Of a stretch of DNA of 64,000 nucleotides, positions 60,236 through 64,000 are shown in pieces. Position 1 is the first letter of the stretch. Every line of letters starts with the position of its first letter. The notes under the pieces were generated by a model. That model was not told the origin of the DNA. It saw nothing but the letters and a program-made list of their open reading frames with translations, and made no database searches. The position numbers and the translations under genes are program-made. Source of the DNA: Actinopolymorpha alba DSM 45243 (GTDB lineage: Bacteria; Actinomycetota; Actinomycetes; Propionibacteriales; Actinopolymorphaceae); NCBI RefSeq assembly GCF_000373925.1, contig NZ_KB892752.1, forward strand, positions 1-64,000, in the 5' to 3' direction.

Positions 60236-61045
60236 ATGCAGAGCAAGAACCCGGTGTTCCGGCGCCGCGACGCGTTCCAGTCGACCGGGTACGCCGCGGC
60301 GGCGTCGACCATGAACAGTGAACAACTCCAGGAGATGTACAACGCGCCGGCGTACGACGGGCCCCGTCGTGACCGGATGACGATCGACGACGTGGTGGCC
60401 CGGACCGCCATGACGCTCGGCACCCTCATCGTGGTGGCCGCCGCGACGTGGCAGCTGGCGGGCCCCCTTCAGCCGTCCCACTTCGGCCTTCTGCTCGGTG
60501 CCGCGCTGGTCGGGCTCGGGCTCGGCTTCGTCATTGGGCTCAAGCACATCACCAACCCGGTGGTGATCCTGTCGTACGCCGCCGTCGAGGGCGTGTTTGT
60601 CGGGTTGGCGAGCAAGGTGCTGTCGGCGTACGCCGGAGACTCCGGCATCGTCGCGCAGGCCGTGCTCGGCACGCTGTGCGCGTCGGCGGGCATGCTCGCG
60701 GTCTACAAGTTCCGCGTCATCAGGGTCACGCCGAAGTTCCAGCGGTTCGTCGTGGCCGCCACGATGGGCTTCTTCCTCATCGTGCTGGCCAACCTGGTGC
60801 TGGGTATGTTCGGTATGCCCCTCGGCACCAGCGGGTTCGGTGCCATGGGCCTGCTCTTCGCGGTGATCGGTGTCGCCCTCGCCTGCTTCAACCTCCTGCT
60901 CGACTTCGACTACGTCGAGCAGGGCATCGCGCAGGGAGCTCCGAGCAAGGACGCGTGGTTCGCGGCGTTCGGGCTCACCGTGACGCTCGTCTGGCTCTAC
61001 ATCGAAATTCTGCGGATCATCGCGATCCTGCGCGGCGGAGACTGA
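60236..61045 (+). CDS. Bax inhibitor-1/YccA-family membrane protein
   Basis: A 269-residue membrane protein with seven helices, from TAMTLGTLIVVAAATWQLAG to LTVTLVWLYIEILRIIAILR. The soluble N-terminus (MQSKNPVFRRRDAF...NSEQLQEMYNAPAY) is the standard start of actinobacterial YccA/Bax-inhibitor-1-like proteins. The helices GLKHITNPVVILSYAAVEGV and FNLLLDFDYVEQGIAQGAPS carry the family's acidic pair that is linked to proton/calcium passage in bacterial homologues. The function in actinobacteria is unknown. The ATG has a strong GGAGGAGG. Hairpins flank it on both sides. Confidence 0.92.
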   Translation: MQSKNPVFRRRDAFQSTGYAAAASTMNSEQLQEMYNAPAYDGPRRDRMTIDDVVARTAMTLGTLIVVAAATWQLAGPLQPSHFGLLLGAALVGLGLGFVIGLKHITNPVVILSYAAVEGVFVGLASKVLSAYAGDSGIVAQAVLGTLCASAGMLAVYKFRVIRVTPKFQRFVVAATMGFFLIVLANLVLGMFGMPLGTSGFGAMGLLFAVIGVALACFNLLLDFDYVEQGIAQGAPSKDAWFAAFGLTVTLVWLYIEILRIIAILRGGD

Positions 61046-61087
61046 TGCTCCTGAAGGCGCGCCGGCCCTGAGGCGGACGCCTTCTCC

Positions 61088-61134
61088 ACGACGCGGCGGG
61101 TCCCCGATCTTTGGTCGGGGACCCGCCGCGTCGT
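61088..61134. terminator. Very strong hairpin terminator, 20-bp perfect stem
   Basis: The arms ACGACGCGGCGGGTCCCCGA and TCGGGGACCCGCCGCGTCGT pair perfectly over 20 bases with a 7-base loop, 42 bases after the Bax-inhibitor-like gene. No U-tract follows, as often in actinobacteria. Confidence 0.85.
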
Positions 61135-61145
61135 ATGTGAGCGAT

Positions 61146-61198
61146 TGGGTCGGGGGCACCCTGGTACGGCTCTATTGGACAAGGGTGCCCCCGACCCA
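61146..61198. terminator. Second hairpin, terminator of the convergent PPOX gene
   Basis: The arms TGGGTCGGGGGCACCCT and AGGGTGCCCCCGACCCA pair perfectly over 17 bases, with a 19-base loop. The hairpin sits directly after the PPOX stop (61200) on the minus strand, 12 bases from the preceding hairpin. Together they insulate two convergent genes. Confidence 0.8.
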
Positions 61199-61199
61199 G

Positions 61200-61610
61200 T
61201 CAGCCGCTTACGGACGGACCTGCCCGGTCGATGCGGATCCGGAGGAGACACCGGCGTTCCCGCCTCATCGCGGCGCGGTAGTCGTCCCAGTCCGGGTGCT
61301 CGCCCGCGATCCCGCGGTAGTAGTCGACGAGCGGCTCCATCGCGTCGGGGAGGGAGAGGATGCTGGCCTCTCCCTCGACCTGGACCCATGGGCCGTAGAA
61401 CCTGTCGGTGAAGACGCAGAGACTCGCTCGGGGGTCCCGGCGGAGGTTACGGACCTTGTAGGCGGGTTCGCGCGTACTGATCGTCGCGAACCCTTCCGCG
61501 TCGACGCCGACGGTGACGGGCGAGAGCTGCGGTAGCCCGTCGCCGCGGAAGGTGCTCAACACGGCGTGGTGATGGTCGCGCAGGAAAGCCCGCGCCTCGT
61601 CAGGATTCAT
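61200..61610 (-). CDS. PPOX-class (F420-type) oxidoreductase 1
   Basis: A 136-residue split-barrel flavin/deazaflavin protein of the pyridoxamine-phosphate-oxidase-like class. EARAFLRDHHHAVLSTFRGD, then GLPQLSPVTVGVDAEGFATI, STREPAYKVRNLRRDPRASL and the late YRGIAGEHPDWDDYRAAMRR are typical of actinobacterial F420-dependent PPOX proteins. Dimers bind cofactor between subunits; the substrate is unknown. It is paralogous to the gene at 62037. The ATG at 61610 begins the recognised domain, and no good ribosome site is seen. Confidence 0.88.
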   Translation of the reverse strand: MNPDEARAFLRDHHHAVLSTFRGDGLPQLSPVTVGVDAEGFATISTREPAYKVRNLRRDPRASLCVFTDRFYGPWVQVEGEASILSLPDAMEPLVDYYRGIAGEHPDWDDYRAAMRRERRCLLRIRIDRAGPSVSG

Positions 61611-61657
61611 GTGCGCGGTCGTACTCCCGCTCGAAGATGCCGGCTGGGCGGACGAAC

Positions 61658-61888
61658 TCAGCCGAAGTAACGCTGCGCCCGCTGGAGGTCGTGCTCGTGC
61701 ACGATGGCAGTGGCGTGCCCGTGGGCGATGCCGTACTCGGCGCGAAGCCACTTGACCCGATCCTCGAACCTGAGGAAGGCAGGGCCGTCTTCGAGAGCTC
61801 TGAGCCACTCTGGGAGATCGCGGCCAGTCGCGTGGGACAGGCGGGCGACGAGATTCTGATGGGTCTCTTCGGAGTGGTGCAGAGCCAT
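61658..61888 (-). CDS. DUF4287 domain protein
   Basis: A 76-residue protein of the DUF4287 family. The whole length matches: MALHHSEETHQNLVARLSHA, TGRDLPEWLRALEDGPAFLR, FEDRVKWLRAEYGIAHGHAT and AIVHEHDLQRAQ. In larger homologues this domain stands beside a DUF5655 domain; the function is unknown. The conserved pattern GRDxPEW...YGIxHGxATAIVHExD suggests a compact helical fold. It lies between two PPOX genes on the same strand and may be co-transcribed with the one at 61200. Confidence 0.85.
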   Translation of the reverse strand: MALHHSEETHQNLVARLSHATGRDLPEWLRALEDGPAFLRFEDRVKWLRAEYGIAHGHATAIVHEHDLQRAQRYFG

Positions 61889-62036
61889 GACAGCCTCCCG
61901 GAGTGCGGGGTCAGAGTCGGGTCATGTCACCGAGCCTGCCTGACGTTCGCCCTGGAGACAACCCCCCATTCCCTACCGGGGCGAATCGGGCGGAAAATCT
62001 CCGTCCATCGGCGAGATCGCTTGTGTACGTTGACGA

Positions 62037-62513
62037 TCACGATCCGGTGGACTCGACCACTCGGGCCGGGAAGCCGCCCGTGGCGATGGGACCCCAGCTT
62101 TCGATCTCGATCTCGATCAGGCTTTTACCCTGGCGTTTCATGGCCGCGCGGTATTCGTCCCAGTCGGGGTGTTCGCCGCTGATGCAGCGGAAGTACTCCA
62201 CCAGAGGCTCCAGCGCCTCGGGCAGGTCGAGCACGCGGGCGATGCCGTCAACCTGGACGTAGGGATCGCTCCAGCCCTCCGACATGACGCAGACGCTCAC
62301 GCGTGGGTCACGGCGGGCGTTCACCGCCTTGGCCCGGTCTGGGTAGGTGGAGATGACGATCCGGCCATCGCTGTTGAGACCGCAGGTGACGGGTGACAGC
62401 TGCGGCCGGCCGTTGCGGCGGGTGGTCGCGAGAAGGGCGTTGTGGCGGGTACGCAGGAAGTCGAGGAGTTCGGTGCGGGTCGGAGTGCGGGCGGTGGCGA
62501 TCGATGGACTCAT
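62037..62513 (-). CDS. PPOX-class (F420-type) oxidoreductase 2
   Basis: A 158-residue split-barrel protein. TELLDFLRTRHNALLATTRR, NGRPQLSPVTCGLNSDGRIV, ISTYPDRAKAVNARRDPRVS, VCVMSEGWSDPYVQVDGIAR and YFRCISGEHPDWDEYRAAMK correspond step by step to the gene at 61200, including the GEHPDWDxYRAAM block, so the two are paralogues. A short C-terminal extension (ESWGPIATGGFPARVVESTG) sets it apart. The ATG at 62513 is chosen. The longer open frame upstream runs antisense-like through the thiolase and is spurious. Confidence 0.88.
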   Translation of the reverse strand: MSPSIATARTPTRTELLDFLRTRHNALLATTRRNGRPQLSPVTCGLNSDGRIVISTYPDRAKAVNARRDPRVSVCVMSEGWSDPYVQVDGIARVLDLPEALEPLVEYFRCISGEHPDWDEYRAAMKRQGKSLIEIEIESWGPIATGGFPARVVESTGS

Positions 62514-62545
62514 GGTCCTCCACCCTACGGCGCGCGTCGTACGCC

Positions 62546-63769
62546 TCAGGACAGGCGTTCGAGGAGGATGGCCATGCCCTGACCGCCGCCGACGCACATG
62601 GTCTCCAGGCCGATCTGCTTGTCCTGCCAGGCGAGTCCGTTGATCAGCGTCGTCATGATCCGGGCGCCGGTCATCCCGAAGGGGTGCCCGAGCGCGATGG
62701 CGCCGCCATGCACGTTGAGCTTGTCCCAGGGAATGCCGAGATCCTCCGCGGAGGGGATGACCTGGGCCGCGAACGCCTCGTTGATCTCCACCAGGTCCAC
62801 GTCGGCGATGGTCATGCCGGCCCGGGCGAGGGCGCGCCGGCTGGCTTCGACCGGCCCGAGGCCCATGATCTCCGGCGACAGCGCGGAGGCCGCCGTCGCG
62901 ACGATCCGGGCGAGGGGCGTGATCTGGAGTTGCCTGGCCCGCTCGGCGCTCATGATGACGACCGCCGCCGCGCCGTCGTTGAGGGGACAGCAGTTTCCGG
63001 CCGTGATGGTGCCGGTTGACCGAAAGACCGGCTCGAGCGACGCGACCTTCTCCAGCGTGGTGCCGAACCTCGGGCCGTCGTCGTCCTCGACCACCCGCCC
63101 GTCGGGGAGTGGATACGGTGCGATCTCCCGGGCGAAGAAGCCCGCCCTGCTGGCCTGCTCGGCGAGATTCTGTGAACGTACGCCGAACTCGTCCTGGATC
63201 GCGCGGCTCACGCCTCTCGCGGTCGCGACGTTCTCGGCGGTCTGTCCCATGGCGATGTAGATGTCGGGGAGCAGACCATCCTCGCGAGGATCGTGCCAGG
63301 TCTCGTTGCTCGCGGCGTACTTCGTCGTGCGCGCCTCGGCCTCGGCGAACAACGGGTTGTGCGTGTCGACGGGATCGACGCCCGCGCTGCTGAAGCCGGC
63401 GTACCGGGAGACGCACTCGACACCGGCGGAGACGAAGACGTCGCCCTCGCCGGCCTTGATCGCGTGGAACGCCATCCGTGCGGTCTGGACGCTCGAAGCG
63501 CAGAACCGGTTGACGGTGACGGCGGGCACCGTGTCGAGACCGAGTTGGACGGCGACCCGGCGGGCCATGTTGCCGCCATGTTCGTCGCGCGGCTCGGCGC
63601 AGCCGAGGTAGAGGTCGTCGATCTCGGACCGGTCGAGTTGTGGCACCTTGGCGAGGGCCGCGTCCACGGCGAACGCCGCGAGGTCGTCGGGGCGGGCATC
63701 CTTGAGGGAACCCTTCACAGCGCGGCCGATCGGCGTCCGCGCGGCGGCGACGATGACTGCCTCGGACAT
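62546..63769 (-). CDS. Acetyl-CoA C-acyltransferase (thiolase)
   Basis: A 407-residue thiolase that cleaves 3-ketoacyl-CoA in beta-oxidation. The sequence begins EAVIVAAARTPIGRAVKGSL. The nucleophile Cys is in VNRFCASSVQTARMAFHAIK, and the second half has EINEAFAAQVIPSAEDLGIP, NVHGGAIALGHPFGMTGARI with the His, and TMCVGGGQGMAILLERLS with the second Cys. The ATG has GGAGGGG 5-6 bases upstream. No fadB-like partner is in view. A palindrome in the promoter may be an operator for a TetR-type fatty-acid regulator. Confidence 0.93.
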   Translation of the reverse strand: MSEAVIVAAARTPIGRAVKGSLKDARPDDLAAFAVDAALAKVPQLDRSEIDDLYLGCAEPRDEHGGNMARRVAVQLGLDTVPAVTVNRFCASSVQTARMAFHAIKAGEGDVFVSAGVECVSRYAGFSSAGVDPVDTHNPLFAEAEARTTKYAASNETWHDPREDGLLPDIYIAMGQTAENVATARGVSRAIQDEFGVRSQNLAEQASRAGFFAREIAPYPLPDGRVVEDDDGPRFGTTLEKVASLEPVFRSTGTITAGNCCPLNDGAAAVVIMSAERARQLQITPLARIVATAASALSPEIMGLGPVEASRRALARAGMTIADVDLVEINEAFAAQVIPSAEDLGIPWDKLNVHGGAIALGHPFGMTGARIMTTLINGLAWQDKQIGLETMCVGGGQGMAILLERLS

Positions 63770-64000
63770 GACCCCTCCTTCGGTTACCCGTAAGTAATCT
63801 CGAGGCTAGTACGCGGGCGGCCGCAACGGTAGCGAACCAGCCGGACGACCATGCTTGGTTCCGGAGGACGCACGCAATCCGGGACAGGACGTACGACCCG
63901 GGCCACAGGACCTGGCCCACCACACGAGTCGGGCCGCCGGGACGAGCCGGGCCGGGTGCCGGACCCGGCTCGTCCGGTGGTTCTACGGCGGCGCCGCCTG
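63770..64000. other. Upstream region of the thiolase gene, to the window edge
   Basis: TTACCCGTAAGTAA at 63784-63797 contains an imperfect TTAC/GTAA inverted repeat near the expected thiolase promoter and could be an operator. A perfect 12-bp stem (GGACGAGCCGGG / CCCGGCTCGTCC, 63940-63975) looks like a terminator, probably of a minus-strand gene entering from the right. No gene can be supported here. Confidence 0.4.

Noticed and set aside
62514-63923. Long upstream extension of the second PPOX gene
   Set aside because: It runs in the same direction through the thiolase in another frame, with shadow composition (Arg/Gly-rich). The PPOX fold begins at 62513.
63983-64000. Possible last codons of a minus-strand gene at the right edge
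   Set aside because: A TAG preceded by Ala/Pro codons fits the hairpin at 63940-63975, but six codons cannot support a gene call.

Overview
The window is chromosomal DNA from a high-GC actinobacterium. GTG starts are common, many genes overlap by ATGA or GTGA, F420-type PPOX proteins are present, and the housekeeping order (glmU-prs-rplY-pth ... mfd ... mazG-eno-ftsB/divIC-DUF501 ... ppx) is typical of Actinobacteria. The gene content would suit a Propionibacteriales-like lineage, but that placement is an inference and no genus is claimed.

Left edge (1-5.97 kb): an IS3-family element has inserted into a DUF222/13E12 HNH-endonuclease gene. It is followed by an alpha/beta hydrolase, a GT-A type glycosyltransferase, a methyltransferase, a 40-residue membrane peptide gene missed by ordinary ORF cut-offs, a RibD-C/DHFR-like reductase and about 1.35 kb with no convincing gene. 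From 5.97 to 9.92 kb is the conserved glmU-prs-rplY-pth block.

Between pth and mfd (10.2-28.4 kb) lies a large surface-polysaccharide locus. It encodes a GH26-like lipoprotein, a flippase fused to a ParB-like and a methyltransferase domain, two Wzz-type chain-length proteins (one with a tyrosine-kinase-like domain that has lost its P-loop), an Alg14/Alg13-like PssD/PssE pair, a family 2 glycosyltransferase, a CDP-alcohol phosphatidyltransferase-family protein, an APH-fold kinase, an O-antigen-ligase/polymerase-like protein, a secreted beta-propeller/PKD protein, an AMIN-like lipoprotein and a sulfotransferase. Together these suggest synthesis, export and possibly sulfation of an exopolysaccharide. 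No classical initiating phosphoglycosyltransferase is seen. This is the best candidate for an undescribed system.

The region from 29.2 to 50.7 kb is mostly housekeeping: mfd, a Pro/Thr-rich anchored protein, a GNAT and an aldo-keto reductase, a decayed AbiE toxin-antitoxin pair, a TMEM165/UPF0016 Mn exporter behind a yybP-ykoY-type riboswitch, an ArsR regulator, a NarL-type two-component system, a SurA-N lipoprotein, mazG, eno, divIC/ftsB, DUF501, an OmpR-type two-component system whose kinase is fused in frame to a DUF4173 membrane domain, ppx and a uracil-DNA glycosylase. From 50.7 to 64 kb there are an HTH-nucleotidyltransferase, an HxlR regulator divergent from two tandem imine-reductase-like genes, a type II NADH dehydrogenase behind a Rex-like operator, a cyclopropane-fatty-acid synthase, an odd tRNA-Leu(UAA), a VapBC-type pair, a Bax-inhibitor-like membrane protein, two PPOX proteins and a thiolase.

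Three families of dispersed palindromic repeats run through the window: a CACGTATACGTG family at about 17.4, 42.2 and 53.9 kb; a GGGCTTCGCCC family at 47.8 and 60.1 kb; and a GGTCGCGC family at 14.1, 28.8 and 42.3 kb. Some copies lie inside coding sequence. All functional statements come from reading the sequence; no database search was run.
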